DNA of 64,000 nucleotides from Saccharopolyspora hirsuta (GCF_008630535.1 NZ_VWPH01000006.1:62001-126000); one strand, 5' to 3'. Numbered from the stretch's first letter, positions 28,710 to 38,751 are shown. Notes: a model not told the origin generated them from the letters alone. Numbers and translations: made by a program.

Positions 28710-29641
28710 CCCTCGAAACCGCTCAGGTCCTGGCCCAGGGCGCTGCCGTCGGAGCCGGTGAAGCCGCGGCCTTCTGGATCCTCGGTCCGCTGGCGCTGCT
28801 CGGCGCGCTGGGCATGGTGTTCGCGCGCAACGCGGTGCACTCGGCGCTGTGGTTGGTGCTGACGATGCTGTGCCTCGGCGTGCTCTACATGGCGCAGAGC
28901 GCGCAGTTCCTCGGGTTCACGCAGATCATCGTCTACACCGGCGCGATCATGATGCTGTTCCTGTTCGTGCTGATGATGGTCGGCCGCGACTCCTCCGACT
29001 CGGTGGTGGAGGTGCTGCGCGGGCAACGGCTGTGGGCCGGGCTCGGCGGCATCGGCCTGGCCGCGCTGCTGGTGACCGGGCTGGCGCGGGCGCTCACCGA
29101 CGTTCCGGTCGCCGCGCCGCTGAACCCGTGGAGCCCGCAGGGCGGCGGTGCGGGCGGCCTCGGTCGGCTGATCTTCACCGACTACCTGTTCCCGTTCGAG
29201 CTGACCTCGGCGCTGCTGATCACCGCCGCCATCGGCGCGATGGTGCTGGCCTACGGCGGAAAGGGCCGCGGCCCGAAGCTGAGCCAGAAGGAGCGGGCCA
29301 ACGCCCGCTTCCGCAGCTCGCGCCCGTCGCCGCTGCCCGGCCCCGGCGTGTACGCCACCACGAACTCGGTGGCCGTCCCGGCGCTGCTGCCGGACGGTTC
29401 GGTGGCGCCGGAGTCGCTGTCCGAACTGCTGGAGAACCTGCCCGCGGAGCGGCTCGGCGAGGAGCGCCGGGCGGTCGCGGGCGACACGGCCGCGCCCGAC
29501 CCGCACGCGCTGACCGGCGGGCACCACGAGGAGTCGCCCGAGGTGCCCGAGCAGCAGTCGGCGGAGCCGCGCGCCAACGGCAACCGGTCGAACAACGGCC
29601 GCGATTCCGAGCACGTCGCTGGCGAGGAGGTCCGGCAGTGA
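28706..29641 (+). CDS. nuoJ: NADH-quinone oxidoreductase subunit J
   Basis: Membrane subunit with five hydrophobic helices in residues 20-180 (family stretch [19 protein letters not shown] and [21 protein letters not shown], holding the pi-bulge helix). 311 residues, much longer than the roughly 180-residue E. coli protein, because of a hydrophilic C-terminal tail of about 120 residues rich in Pro, Glu, Ser and Asn. Such tails occur in actinobacterial NuoJ; the function is unknown. Overlaps nuoI and nuoK. Confidence 0.94.
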   Translation: MTLETAQVLAQGAAVGAGEAAAFWILGPLALLGALGMVFARNAVHSALWLVLTMLCLGVLYMAQSAQFLGFTQIIVYTGAIMMLFLFVLMMVGRDSSDSVVEVLRGQRLWAGLGGIGLAALLVTGLARALTDVPVAAPLNPWSPQGGGAGGLGRLIFTDYLFPFELTSALLITAAIGAMVLAYGGKGRGPKLSQKERANARFRSSRPSPLPGPGVYATTNSVAVPALLPDGSVAPESLSELLENLPAERLGEERRAVAGDTAAPDPHALTGGHHEESPEVPEQQSAEPRANGNRSNNGRDSEHVAGEEVRQ

Positions 29642-29937
29642 CTCCCACCTACTACCTGCTGCTGTCCGCGCTGCTGTTCACCATCGGCGCGGTCGGCGTC
29701 CTGGTGCGGCGCAACGCGATCGTGGTGTTCATGTGCATCGAGCTGATGCTCAACGCGGTCAACCTGACCCTGGTGACCTTCGCCCGCATCGAGGGGTCGG
29801 TGCACGGGCAGGTCATGGCCTTCTTCGTGATGGTGGTCGCGGCGGCCGAGGTGGTGGTCGGCCTGGCCATCATCATGTCGATCTTCCGGACGCGTCGCTC
29901 GGCCTCGGTCGATGACGCCAACCTGCTGAAGTACTGA
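29638..29937 (+). CDS. nuoK: NADH-quinone oxidoreductase subunit K
   Basis: Small MrpC-like proton-path subunit, 99 residues with three helices. The two conserved glutamates are present in [14 protein letters not shown] and [12 protein letters not shown]. The GTG at 29638 overlaps the nuoJ stop (GTGA). Eight bases separate it from nuoL. Confidence 0.95.
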   Translation: MTPTYYLLLSALLFTIGAVGVLVRRNAIVVFMCIELMLNAVNLTLVTFARIEGSVHGQVMAFFVMVVAAAEVVVGLAIIMSIFRTRRSASVDDANLLKY

Positions 29938-29945
29938 GAGGGCGC

Positions 29946-31976
29946 GTGGTGACGGCAAACACGATTCCCGCGGCGATGAATCACGGGGCCTTCCTCGCCG
30001 GGACCAGCCCCGAAGTGACGGCGGCTGCCGGTGGCATCCAGCAGAACGCCTGGCTGCTGGTCGCGTTCCCAGCGCTGGGCGCGCTGGTCCTGCTCGTCGC
30101 CGGACGCCGCGCCAACGGCTGGGGGCACATCCTCGGCTGCGCCACGGTGATCGCGTCCTTCGCGTACGGGGTGCTGCTGTTCAGCTCCATCGCCGGGATT
30201 CCGGAGAGCGGCCAGGTGCGGGAGCTGCACCTGTTCTCCTGGATCCCGGTCAACGCCCTGCAGGTCGACTTCGGGCTGCGGCTGGACCCGCTGTCCATGG
30301 TGTTCCTGCTGCTGATCACCGGTGTCGGATCGCTGATCCACATCTACTCGATCGGCTACATGTCGCACGACCAGGAGGGCCGCACCGGCCGGGACAACAC
30401 CGAGCGGCGCCGGTTCTTCGCCTACCTGAACCTGTTCGTGGCCGCGATGCTGGTCCTGGTGCTGGGCAACAGCTTCGTGACCCTGTACCTGGGCTGGGAG
30501 GGCGTCGGCCTCGCCTCCTACCTGCTGATCGGCTTCTGGCAGGGCCGCCCGTCGGCGGCCGCGGCGGCGACCAAGGCGTTCGTGATGAACCGGGTCGGCG
30601 ACGTCGGCCTGGCACTGGCCATCTTCCTGCTGTTCGCCAACCTCGGCACCACGCAGTACACCGAGGTCTTCGCCCGGGCCGGGGAGCTCTCGCCGGGCGT
30701 GCTGCTGGCCATCACGCTGCTGCTGTTGCTGGGCGCCTGCGGCAAGTCCGGCCAGGTGCCGCTGCAGGCGTGGTTGCCGGACGCGATGGAGGGCCCGACG
30801 CCGGTCTCCGCGCTCATCCACGCCGCGACCATGGTCACCGCGGGCGTGTACCTGATCGCCCGCGCCAACCCGCTGTTCTCGCTCTCGCCGGGCGGGCAGC
30901 TGGCGGTGACCATCGTCGGTGCGGTGACGCTGCTGGTCGGGTGCGTCATCGGCTGCGCCTACGACGACATCAAGAAGGTCCTGGCGTACTCCACGGTCAG
31001 CCAGATCGGCTACATGATGCTGGCCGTCGGGCTCGGCCCGGCCGGGTACGCGCTGGGCATCATGCACCTGCTCACCCACGGCTTCTTCAAGGCCGGGCTG
31101 TTCCTCGGCGCCGGTTCGGTGATGCACGGCATGAACGACGAGGTCGACATGCGCAAGTTCGGCGGCCTCCACCGGTACATGCCGATCACCTTCGCCACCT
31201 TCGGGCTCGGCTACCTGGCGCTGATCGGCTTCCCGTTCCTGTCCGGCTTCTACTCCAAGGACGCCATCATCGAGGCGGCGTTCGGCCAGGAGGGCTGGCG
31301 CGGCTGGGTGTTCGGCGGCGCGGCGCTGCTGGGCGCGGGCATCACCGCGTTCTACATGACCCGCCTGGTGCTGATGACGTTCTTCGGCGAGAAGCGCTGG
31401 CAGAACCTGACGGCCAGCAACGGCAAGGAGTTCCACCCGCACGAGTCGCCGACCGTGATGACCGCGCCGATGATCGTGCTGGCCGTCGGCTCGGTGGCGG
31501 CGGGCATGTTCTTCGCCGGTGGCGACCGGCTGGTCGGCTTCCTGTCGCCGTCGCTGGGCGAGCTCCAGGAGTCCGGGCACAGCGCCATCCCGCACGCGAT
31601 GATCCCGGTGCTGACCGTGGTGATCTCCGCGCTCGGCGCGCTGATCGCCTGGCTGGTGGTGGGGCGCAAGCCGGTGCCGGTGGAGCGCCCGGCGCGGGTG
31701 TCGCCGATCGTGCGCGCGGCCCGCGCCGACCTGGGCGGCAACGCGCTGAACGACGCCATCGCCGTCAAGCCCGCGTTCGGCCTGGCGCGCGGACTGGTCA
31801 CCGTGGACGAGAAGGGCGTGGACGGCGCGGTCAACGGCGTCGCCGGGGTCCTGGGCTTCACCTCCGGGCGGCTGCGCCGCTGGCAGACCGGTTTCGTCCG
31901 GTCCTACGCCCTGTCCATGCTCTTCGGCGGCATCGTGGTGATCGCCGCCCTGATGGCCGTGGGGATCCCGACATGA
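29946..31976 (+). CDS. nuoL: NADH-quinone oxidoreductase subunit L
   Basis: Largest antiporter-like proton-pumping subunit with the long lateral helix at its C-terminus. Conserved parts: [19 protein letters not shown] (key Glu), [43 protein letters not shown] (key Lys/His region) and [16 protein letters not shown]. 676 residues. GTG at 29946, with another GTG one codon later; AGGG upstream. Its stop is overlapped by an ATG (ATGA) opening a 20-codon ORF that ends in the nuoM start. Confidence 0.95.
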   Translation: MVTANTIPAAMNHGAFLAGTSPEVTAAAGGIQQNAWLLVAFPALGALVLLVAGRRANGWGHILGCATVIASFAYGVLLFSSIAGIPESGQVRELHLFSWIPVNALQVDFGLRLDPLSMVFLLLITGVGSLIHIYSIGYMSHDQEGRTGRDNTERRRFFAYLNLFVAAMLVLVLGNSFVTLYLGWEGVGLASYLLIGFWQGRPSAAAAATKAFVMNRVGDVGLALAIFLLFANLGTTQYTEVFARAGELSPGVLLAITLLLLLGACGKSGQVPLQAWLPDAMEGPTPVSALIHAATMVTAGVYLIARANPLFSLSPGGQLAVTIVGAVTLLVGCVIGCAYDDIKKVLAYSTVSQIGYMMLAVGLGPAGYALGIMHLLTHGFFKAGLFLGAGSVMHGMNDEVDMRKFGGLHRYMPITFATFGLGYLALIGFPFLSGFYSKDAIIEAAFGQEGWRGWVFGGAALLGAGITAFYMTRLVLMTFFGEKRWQNLTASNGKEFHPHESPTVMTAPMIVLAVGSVAAGMFFAGGDRLVGFLSPSLGELQESGHSAIPHAMIPVLTVVISALGALIAWLVVGRKPVPVERPARVSPIVRAARADLGGNALNDAIAVKPAFGLARGLVTVDEKGVDGAVNGVAGVLGFTSGRLRRWQTGFVRSYALSMLFGGIVVIAALMAVGIPT

Positions 31977-32035
31977 CGACTCGTGACCACTGTGGACTCG
32001 GTCGGCTGAGCGAGCTCCGGGAGGAGATCCGATGA
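31973..32035 (+). CDS. Possible 20-codon coupling ORF between nuoL and nuoM
   Basis: ATG at 31973 overlaps the nuoL stop (ATGA); the frame ([20 protein letters not shown]) ends in a TGA overlapping the nuoM ATG (ATGA, 32032-32035). It fills the whole 55-base gap and includes the nuoM ribosome site GGGAGGAG. No family recognised; a translation relay is one explanation. Not shown to be translated. Confidence 0.4.
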   Translation: MTTRDHCGLGRLSELREEIR

Positions 32036-33609
32036 CCCTGCTCGTCGCACTGATCCTGCTGCCGATCGCCGGGTCGGTGGTGGTGGCGCTGCTGCGCGGC
32101 AACGCGCCGGTGGCGAAGTGGACCGCGCTCGGGTTCTCCCTGGTGGAGGTCGTGCTCGCGCTGGCCGCGTGGGCCGCCTACGACCCGGCCGGACCGCGCA
32201 TGCAGCTCACCAGCTCGGTGGCGTGGATCCCGGCGTTCGACATCAACCTCTCGCTCGGCGTGGACGGCATCGCGCTGGTGATGATCGCGGTGATCGCGCT
32301 GCTCACCCCGCTGGTGCTCGGCTACAGCTGGGGCGAGCGGCTGCCGGAGGGGCGCACGCACGGCGGGTTCTTCTCACTGCTGCTGCTGGAGCAGGCGCTG
32401 ACGGTGGCGGTGTTCGCCGCGACCGACCTGTTCCTGTTCTACGTGCTGTTCGAGATCATGCTGATCCCGATGTACTTCCTCATCGGCGGCTACGGCGGCG
32501 AGAAGCGCACCTACGCCGCGGTGAAGTTCTTCCTGTACTCCTTCCTCGGCGGCCTGATCATGCTGGCCGCGGCGATCGGCGCGTACGTCTACGCCGCCGA
32601 CGTCACCGGCCGCGGCACCTTCGACTGGGCGGCGCTGGTCCCGGTGCTGCGGGACGCGCCGACGAGCGTGCAGGTGTGGCTGTTCCTCGGCTTCTTCGCC
32701 GCGTTCGCCATCAAGGCCCCGCTGATCCCGTTCCACACCTGGCTGCCGGACGCCGCGCAGCAGGCGCCGATCGGGGTCGCGGTGATCGTGGTCGGCGTGC
32801 TGGACAAGGTCGGCACCTTCGGCTTCCTGCGCTACAGCCTGCCGCTGACGCCGGACGCCTCGCAGCTGCTGGCCCCGCTGGTGCTGGTGCTCGCGGTGAT
32901 CGGCGTGCTCTACGGCTCGTTCCAGGCGTTCGGGCAGACCGACTTCAAGCGGTTCATCGCCTACGTCTCGATCGCGCACTTCGGGTTCATCGCGCTGGGC
33001 ATCTTCGCGTTCACCTCGCAGTCGCACGTCGGCGCGGTGTCGTACATGGTCAACCACAGCATCGCGACCGGCATGCTGATCCTGGTGATCGGCATGGTGA
33101 TCACCCGCGGCGGCTCCACCCGCATCGCCGACTACGGCGGCATGGCGAAGGTGACGCCGCTGCTGGCGGGCACCCTGCTGATCGCCGGGCTGAGCACCCT
33201 GTCGCTGCCCGGCACGAACTCGTTCATCAGCGAATTCCTCGTGCTCATCGGGTCTTTCGAGACCCGGCCGGTGTACACCGTGCTGGCCACCATCGGCATG
33301 GTGCTGGCCGCGGTCTACGTGCTGTGGCTCTACCAGCGGACGATGCAGGGCCCGGTGCGCGGCGACGCGCTGCTGGGCACCGCGGGCGGGCCGGGCGCGG
33401 TGACCGACCCGGGCAAGCCGGGCGCGCACCGGCTGCGGGTCGCCGACCTCGGCGCCCGCGAGATCGCCGTGCTGACCCCGCTGATCGTGCTGGTGCTCGC
33501 GTTGGGCTTCTACCCGAAGCCGGTGCTGGACGTGATCAACCCGTCGGTCGCGGCAACCATGAGCGAGGTCGGCGTCACCGACCCCGTGACCTCGCAGGGA
33601 GGTAACTGA
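32032..33609 (+). CDS. nuoM: NADH-quinone oxidoreductase subunit M
   Basis: Antiporter-like membrane subunit, 525 residues, about 14 helices. Conserved: FYVLFEIMLIPMYFLIG (key Glu), KAPLIPFHTWLPDAAQQAPIG (key Lys) and DFKRFIAYVSIAHFGFI. It pumps protons with NuoL and NuoN. ATG with GGGAGGAG ahead; two bases from nuoN. Confidence 0.95.
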   Translation: MTLLVALILLPIAGSVVVALLRGNAPVAKWTALGFSLVEVVLALAAWAAYDPAGPRMQLTSSVAWIPAFDINLSLGVDGIALVMIAVIALLTPLVLGYSWGERLPEGRTHGGFFSLLLLEQALTVAVFAATDLFLFYVLFEIMLIPMYFLIGGYGGEKRTYAAVKFFLYSFLGGLIMLAAAIGAYVYAADVTGRGTFDWAALVPVLRDAPTSVQVWLFLGFFAAFAIKAPLIPFHTWLPDAAQQAPIGVAVIVVGVLDKVGTFGFLRYSLPLTPDASQLLAPLVLVLAVIGVLYGSFQAFGQTDFKRFIAYVSIAHFGFIALGIFAFTSQSHVGAVSYMVNHSIATGMLILVIGMVITRGGSTRIADYGGMAKVTPLLAGTLLIAGLSTLSLPGTNSFISEFLVLIGSFETRPVYTVLATIGMVLAAVYVLWLYQRTMQGPVRGDALLGTAGGPGAVTDPGKPGAHRLRVADLGAREIAVLTPLIVLVLALGFYPKPVLDVINPSVAATMSEVGVTDPVTSQGGN

Positions 33610-33611
33610 CA

Positions 33612-35192
33612 GTGGGTGTCTTGACGAGGGACCTGGGTGCGCTGGCGCAAGCGCAATCCGTCGAAATCCCGCCGATCGACTACGCGGCGATCGCCCCGAT
33701 CCTGATCGTCCTCGGCGCGGCCTGCCTGGCGGTCCTGGTCGAGGCGTTCCTGCCGCGGCACCAGCGCTGGCCGGTGCAGGTCGGGCTGAGCCTGGTGACG
33801 GTCGTGGTCGCCGGGGTGGCGCTGGCGGTCTACGCCCGCTCGGCGGGCACCGGGGTGACCACGCTGTCGGACACCCTGGCGATCGACCCGCCGACCCTGT
33901 TCCTGTGGGGCACCCTGCTCGCGCTCGGCCTGGCGGCGATCCTGCTGATCGCGGACCGCTCGGTGGAACCGGGCGGCTCGTTCGTCGCCGAGTCCCGGCC
34001 CGCCGAGGGCCCGGGCACCATGAGCCGCGCCGCCGCCGCGGTGTCCGGCATGCGCACCGAGGTCTTCCCGCTCGCCCTGTTCTCCCTCGGCGGGATGATG
34101 GTGTTCATCGCGGCGAACGACCTGCTGACCATGTTCATCGCGCTGGAGGTGCTGAGCCTCCCGCTGTACCTGATGTGCGGCCTGGCCAAGCGGCGCCGCC
34201 TGCTCTCGCAGGAAGCGGCGGTGAAGTACTTCCTGCTCGGTGCCTTCGCCTCCGCGTTCTTCCTGTACGGCCTGGCGCTGCTCTACGGCTACGCGGGCTC
34301 GGTGAAGCTGCAGGCCATCGCCGACGCCACCGCCGGTTCGGACCGCTCCGACACGCTGCTGTTCGCCGGGCTCGGCCTGCTGCTGGTGGGCCTGCTGTTC
34401 AAGGCCTCGGTCGGCCCGTTCCACACCTGGACCCCGGACGTGTACCAGGGCGCCCCGACCGCGGTGACCGGGTTCATGGCCGCCTGCACCAAGGTCGCCG
34501 CCTTCGGCGCGATCCTGCGCGTGCTGCAGGTCGCGTTCCAGGCGTCGAGCTGGGAGTGGAAGGGCGTGCTGTGGGCCATCGCGATCGCCTCGATGGTCAT
34601 CGGCGTGGTGCTCGGCCTCACCCAGCGCGACGTCAAGCGGATGATCGCCTACTCCTCGGTGGCGCACGCCGGGTTCATGCTGATCGGCTCGATCGCGCTC
34701 ACCGAGCGCGGCCTGTCCGGCACGCTGTTCTACCTGCTGGCCTACGGGTTCACCACGATCGCCGTGTTCGGTGTGATCAGCCTCGTCCGCCGCGCCGATG
34801 GTGAGGCAACTCACCTCTCCGACTGGGCCGGGCTGGCGAAGCGCTCGCCGCTGGTCGCCGGGGTGTTCACCTTCCTGCTGTTCGCCCTCGCCGGCATCCC
34901 GATGACGAGCGGTTTCGTCGGGAAGTTCGTCGTGTTCGAGGCGGCGCTGGCCGACGGGATGGCCCCGCTGGTGGTGGTGGCCCTGCTGGCCAGCGCGGTT
35001 GCCGCGTTCTTCTACCTTCGTGTCATCGTGCTGATGTACTTCAGCGAACCCGCCGCGGACGGGCCGACCGTCAGCGTGCCGGGTGCGTTCACGACAGCCG
35101 CGATCACGCTCGGTGTGGTCGTCACGCTGTTGCTGGGCGTGCTGCCGACCTTGGCGCTGGACTGGGCGAACGTCGGCGGCTTCGTGTCGTAG
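33612..35192 (+). CDS. nuoN: NADH-quinone oxidoreductase subunit N
   Basis: Third antiporter-like subunit and last gene of the operon; 526 residues. Conserved: MFIALEVLSLPLYLMCGL (key Glu), KASVGPFHTWTPDVYQGAPTAVTGFM and DVKRMIAYSSVAHAGFM. GTG start two bases after nuoM. The next gene begins 48 bases after its stop with no clear hairpin between, so the prenyl synthase may be co-transcribed. Confidence 0.95.
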   Translation: MGVLTRDLGALAQAQSVEIPPIDYAAIAPILIVLGAACLAVLVEAFLPRHQRWPVQVGLSLVTVVVAGVALAVYARSAGTGVTTLSDTLAIDPPTLFLWGTLLALGLAAILLIADRSVEPGGSFVAESRPAEGPGTMSRAAAAVSGMRTEVFPLALFSLGGMMVFIAANDLLTMFIALEVLSLPLYLMCGLAKRRRLLSQEAAVKYFLLGAFASAFFLYGLALLYGYAGSVKLQAIADATAGSDRSDTLLFAGLGLLLVGLLFKASVGPFHTWTPDVYQGAPTAVTGFMAACTKVAAFGAILRVLQVAFQASSWEWKGVLWAIAIASMVIGVVLGLTQRDVKRMIAYSSVAHAGFMLIGSIALTERGLSGTLFYLLAYGFTTIAVFGVISLVRRADGEATHLSDWAGLAKRSPLVAGVFTFLLFALAGIPMTSGFVGKFVVFEAALADGMAPLVVVALLASAVAAFFYLRVIVLMYFSEPAADGPTVSVPGAFTTAAITLGVVVTLLLGVLPTLALDWANVGGFVS

Positions 35193-35240
35193 AGTGCACG
35201 CCGGTAGGGCGATCGTTGGGGGAGCGAAGGCGACGGTGAC

Positions 35241-36269
35241 GTGAGCAGGCCAGCGGGAGACCCGATCAGCGAGCTGATCAAGGGCAGTGGGATCGGGATC
35301 GACATCGCCGACGCGGCGTTGGCCGACTCGGTGCAGCAGGGCATCGGTCGGGTGGAGCGGTTGCTGCACGACTCGGTGCAGAGCGACTTCGACTTCGCCA
35401 CCCGCACCTCGCTGCACCTGGTCGACGCGGGGGGCAAGCGGTTCCGGCCGCTGTTCACCCTGCTGGCCGCGCAGTTCGGGAACCCGCAGGCGGACGAGGT
35501 GATCACCTCCGCCGCGGTGGTGGAGATGATCCACCTGGCCACCCTCTACCACGACGACGTGATGGACGAGGCGACCATGCGGCGCGGCGCGACCAGCGCC
35601 AACGCCCGCTGGGACAACTCGATCGCCATCCTGACCGGGGACTTCCTGTTCGCGCAGGCGTCGGCGCTGATCGCCGACCTCGGCGCGGAGGCGGTCCGCG
35701 AGATGGCGCGCACCTTCGAGCTGCTGGTCACCGGGCAGATGCGGGAGACCGTCGGGGTCGGTCCGGACGAGGACGCCGTCGAGTTCTACCTGCAGGTGAT
35801 CTTCGAGAAGACCGGTTCGCTGATCGCCACCGCGGGCCGGTTCGGCGCCTGGTTCTCCGGCGCGGACGAGGCGACCGTCGAGTCGCTGGAGCGGATCGGC
35901 CGGTTGATCGGCATCGGGTTCCAGATCTCCGACGACATCATCGACATCGCCTCGCCGCCCGAGGAGTCCGGCAAGACGCCGGGCACCGACCTCCGCGAGG
36001 GCGTGCGCACGCTGCCCATGCTGTACGCGCTGGCGGACCCGGACACCGACCCGCGGCTGCGCGACCTGCTGTCCCGAGCGCTCACCGAGGACGCCGAGGT
36101 GCACGAGGCGCTGGACCTGCTGCGCGCGTCGAACGGCCTCGAACGCACCCGGGCCACGTTGGACGAGTACGCCAACGACGCCCGCAAGGAGCTCGCGTCG
36201 CTGCCGGACACCCCGGCCCGCGAAGCGCTCTCGGTGCTGGTCGACTACGTGGTGGCGCGGACTCGCTGA
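35241..36269 (+). CDS. Long-chain trans-polyprenyl diphosphate synthase
   Basis: Class I prenyl elongase. Both Asp-rich motifs are intact: LATLYHDDVMDEATMRRG (about residue 100) and GFQISDDIIDIAS (about 230). GGKRFRPLF at about 55 binds the diphosphate. 342 residues. The chain-length pocket just before the first motif (IHLATL) has small or medium residues, which fits a long product such as hepta- to nonaprenyl diphosphate. With menA and menJ close by, it most likely supplies the menaquinone side chain. GTG start 48 bases after nuoN. Confidence 0.9.
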   Translation: MSRPAGDPISELIKGSGIGIDIADAALADSVQQGIGRVERLLHDSVQSDFDFATRTSLHLVDAGGKRFRPLFTLLAAQFGNPQADEVITSAAVVEMIHLATLYHDDVMDEATMRRGATSANARWDNSIAILTGDFLFAQASALIADLGAEAVREMARTFELLVTGQMRETVGVGPDEDAVEFYLQVIFEKTGSLIATAGRFGAWFSGADEATVESLERIGRLIGIGFQISDDIIDIASPPEESGKTPGTDLREGVRTLPMLYALADPDTDPRLRDLLSRALTEDAEVHEALDLLRASNGLERTRATLDEYANDARKELASLPDTPAREALSVLVDYVVARTR

Positions 36270-36386
36270 GTCGTGTTCCAGGTGATCACGAGCAGATCAC
36301 ACCGCCTCGGCGCGGTGGCGCTGCGTGGTAGGCATTCCGGGACCGACCGGCTGCGCCGCCGGAGCCCGTGAGGAAGGACATCTCTC

Positions 36387-37358
36387 GTGATCACCTGGCT
36401 GTTCACCCAGGTGTGGCTGTGGAGCCTCGCAGCGTTCGCGCTCGGCGCCCTGATCACCTGGCTGTTGTTCGTCCGCCCGCTGCAGCGGCGCCTGGCCGAG
36501 CTGTCGGCCGAGTACCCGGACTACGAGTACGACCGGGACGACTACCAGGAGCCGGACACCGCGCGGGAACCGCTGGACCTGCTGGATTCGGCGCGCCCGC
36601 ACGACCCGGACGAGCCGCCGATCGGCGACTGGGACCGGCCCCCGCGCGCCTGGGCGGACCCGCGCCTGCGCGCGGCGGAGGACGAGGACACCGAGAACAC
36701 CTGGTTCCGCAAGTGGGACGAGGAGGCGCAGCACGCGCCGGACGGCCCGCCCGACGTCGCGGTGACCGCGGTGCAGCCGCGCGTCCCGGCGGCCGCGGAG
36801 CCGAACGGTTCGGACACGGTCACCTGGGACGCGCCCGAGACCTCCGGCAGCTCGGACGCCGTCGACGACCCCGGCGAGAAGCCGGACCGCCGCGACGAGC
36901 CGGTCGCCGAGGAGCCGGACACGGAGGTGACGCCGGTCGAGGCGGAACCCGAGGTGCAGGCGAACCCCGCGGCGGCGTCCAGCTTCTCCGGCCAGCTGGA
37001 GGACGCGGAGCGCCTGTCCGGGCAGCTCCGGTCGCTGTTCGAGTCGGAGCCGAAGAGCGGCGCCGACACCCCGTACGTGCCGCCGGTCGGCGCGGAGGCG
37101 ACGCAGGTCATGCCCGCCGTCGCCGACGACGAGGACGTGCCGCCGCTGCCGCGCCGCACCCCGGGCGCTGGCCCGCACCCCGGTCGCGACAGCGGGTGGT
37201 CCGGCCCGATGGTCAAGGGCCACTCGGCGTCCCGGCAGTACCACACCCCGGAGTCGCCCCAGTACGAGGAGATCGTCGCCGACGTCTGGTTCCGCTCCGC
37301 GGCGGACGCCGAGATCGCCGGTTTCGAACCCTGGAACGGCCAGCGGGTCCGCGACTGA
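36387..37358 (+). CDS. Membrane-anchored acidic protein with C-terminal sunset domain
   Basis: One N-terminal transmembrane helix (WLWSLAAFALGALITWLLF, about residues 8-28), then about 220 acidic, Pro/Ala-rich, probably disordered residues, then a C-terminal sunset-type motif: MVKGHSASRQYHTPESPQYEE ... ADVWFRSAADAEIAGF. That motif is known from actinobacterial envelope proteins and from endonuclease-associated proteins; its ligand is not known to me. 323 residues. GTG at 36387. Convergent with the AsnC gene, four bases apart. Confidence 0.75.
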   Translation: MITWLFTQVWLWSLAAFALGALITWLLFVRPLQRRLAELSAEYPDYEYDRDDYQEPDTAREPLDLLDSARPHDPDEPPIGDWDRPPRAWADPRLRAAEDEDTENTWFRKWDEEAQHAPDGPPDVAVTAVQPRVPAAAEPNGSDTVTWDAPETSGSSDAVDDPGEKPDRRDEPVAEEPDTEVTPVEAEPEVQANPAAASSFSGQLEDAERLSGQLRSLFESEPKSGADTPYVPPVGAEATQVMPAVADDEDVPPLPRRTPGAGPHPGRDSGWSGPMVKGHSASRQYHTPESPQYEEIVADVWFRSAADAEIAGFEPWNGQRVRD

Positions 37359-37362
37359 CCGC

Positions 37363-37806
37363 TCACTCGGGCTGGGGCTGGCGCTCCAGGAGCCGGGACA
37401 GGACCATCGTGGAGACCGTGCGGCTCACGAACTCGACCGAGCGGAGGCGCTCCATCGCCTCCTCCAGGTGGTGGATGTTCGCCGCGCGCATGTGGACGAT
37501 CGCGTCCGCCTGGCCCGAGACGGTGTAGGCCGCGACCACCTCCGGCAGCGGTTCCAGACCGGTGCGGATCCGGTGCGCCGGGACGTTCCCGGCGCAGTGC
37601 ACCTCCACGAACGCCTCGGTGCCCCAGCCCAGCGCCTCCGGGTCCACCACCGCGGTGAACCCCTGCAGCACGCCGAGGTCCAGCAGCTTGTCCACCCGCC
37701 GCTTCACCGCCGGGGCGGACAGCCCCACCTCCGCGCCGATCTCCGCGTAGCTGGCCCGCGCGTCCGCCACCAGGTGCGAAATGATTCGTTGATCCAAGGC
37801 GTCCAT
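37363..37806 (-). CDS. AsnC/Lrp-family transcriptional regulator
   Basis: About 147 residues: N-terminal winged helix-turn-helix (DQRIISHLVADARASYAEIGAEVGLS, recognition helix APAVKRRVDKLL) and a C-terminal RAM ligand-binding domain (EAFVEVHCAGNVPAHRIR ... VSGQADAIVHMRAANIHHLEEAMERLR). It is divergent from ddaH, as in the mycobacterial Rv2323c/Rv2324 pair, so it probably controls ddaH and itself in response to an amino acid. Start placed at MDALDQ (37806); an ATG three codons upstream is possible. Confidence 0.88.
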   Translation of the reverse strand: MDALDQRIISHLVADARASYAEIGAEVGLSAPAVKRRVDKLLDLGVLQGFTAVVDPEALGWGTEAFVEVHCAGNVPAHRIRTGLEPLPEVVAAYTVSGQADAIVHMRAANIHHLEEAMERLRSVEFVSRTVSTMVLSRLLERQPQPE

Positions 37807-37880
37807 ACGCAACATTCTGCCGCAAAAATCGAATGGAGCGTTGTTGATGGCGGTTCCCGCCACCGCTTACATTTCGATTC
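37807..37880. promoter_or_regulatory. AsnC-ddaH divergent promoter and probable operator
   Basis: The 74 bases between the divergent starts contain an inverted repeat, AATCGAA near 37827 and TTCGATT near 37873, flanking the region. TTACAT/TACATT at about 37868 is placed as the -10 box of a leaderless ddaH transcript. Lrp-type regulators bind such spaced dyads. Confidence 0.5.
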
Positions 37881-38735
37881 ATGACGGTCATCGCCGATCA
37901 GGCTGCCCAAACGATCCAGACGCCGCGGGCGACCCCGCGGCACTACCTGATGTGCCCGCCGAAGTACTTCACCGTCGAGTACTCGATCAACCCGTGGATG
38001 GACCCGGGGACCCCGGTGGACACCGACCGGGCGATGGCCCAGTGGGACGAGCTCAAGCGCACCTACGAGCGCCTCGGCCACACCGTCGACGTCATCGAGC
38101 CCCAGCCGGGCCTGCCGGACATGGTCTTCGCGGCCAACTCGGCGACGGTGATCGACGGCCGGGTGCTCGGCGCCCGGTTCCGCGCGCCGCAGCGGGCGGC
38201 GGAGGCCGAGCACTTCCGGCGCTGGTTCATCACCCGCGGCTACCGCGACCTGGTCATGCCGTCCCGGATCAACGAGGCGGAGGGCGACTTCGCCTGGACC
38301 GGGCAGGTGCTGCTGGCTGGCAGCGGCTTCCGCACCGACCCGGAGGCGCACGCCGAGGCGCAGGAGGTGCTGGGCGTCCCGGTGGTCTCGCTGCGCCTGG
38401 TGGACCCGCGCTACTACCACCTGGACACCGCGCTGTTCGTCCTGCAGCGCGGCGCGGACGCGCGGATCGCCTACTACCCGGAGGCGTTCTCGGCCGGGTC
38501 CCGCCGGGTGCTGGAGCGGATGTTCCCGGACGCGGTGATCGCGAACGCCACCGACGCGGCCTGCCTGGGCCTGAACGGAGTCTCCGACGGCAAGCACGTG
38601 GTGCTCCCCGGCGAGGCGACCGGACTGGCCGCGCAGCTGGCCGACCGCGGCTACGAGCCGGTCCTGCTGGACGTCTCGGAGCTCCGCAAGTCGGGCGGCG
38701 GCCCGAAGTGCTGCACGCTCGAACTGCACTCCTGA
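37881..38735 (+). CDS. ddaH: Dimethylargininase-like amidinohydrolase
   Basis: Guanidino-group-modifying enzyme of the pentein fold, 284 residues. The N-terminal HYLMCPPKYFTVEYSINPWM, the MVFAANSATV segment, the acidic EGDFAWTG, the His in YYHLDTALFVL and the catalytic Cys in GGGPKCCTLELHS are all placed as in DDAH/arginine deiminase-like enzymes. It would release citrulline from methylated arginine or act on a related guanidino compound; arginine itself cannot be ruled out. Divergent from an AsnC regulator. Two strong hairpins follow its stop. Confidence 0.85.
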   Translation: MTVIADQAAQTIQTPRATPRHYLMCPPKYFTVEYSINPWMDPGTPVDTDRAMAQWDELKRTYERLGHTVDVIEPQPGLPDMVFAANSATVIDGRVLGARFRAPQRAAEAEHFRRWFITRGYRDLVMPSRINEAEGDFAWTGQVLLAGSGFRTDPEAHAEAQEVLGVPVVSLRLVDPRYYHLDTALFVLQRGADARIAYYPEAFSAGSRRVLERMFPDAVIANATDAACLGLNGVSDGKHVVLPGEATGLAAQLADRGYEPVLLDVSELRKSGGGPKCCTLELHS

Positions 38736-38751
38736 CCGAGGGGGCGGGGCG

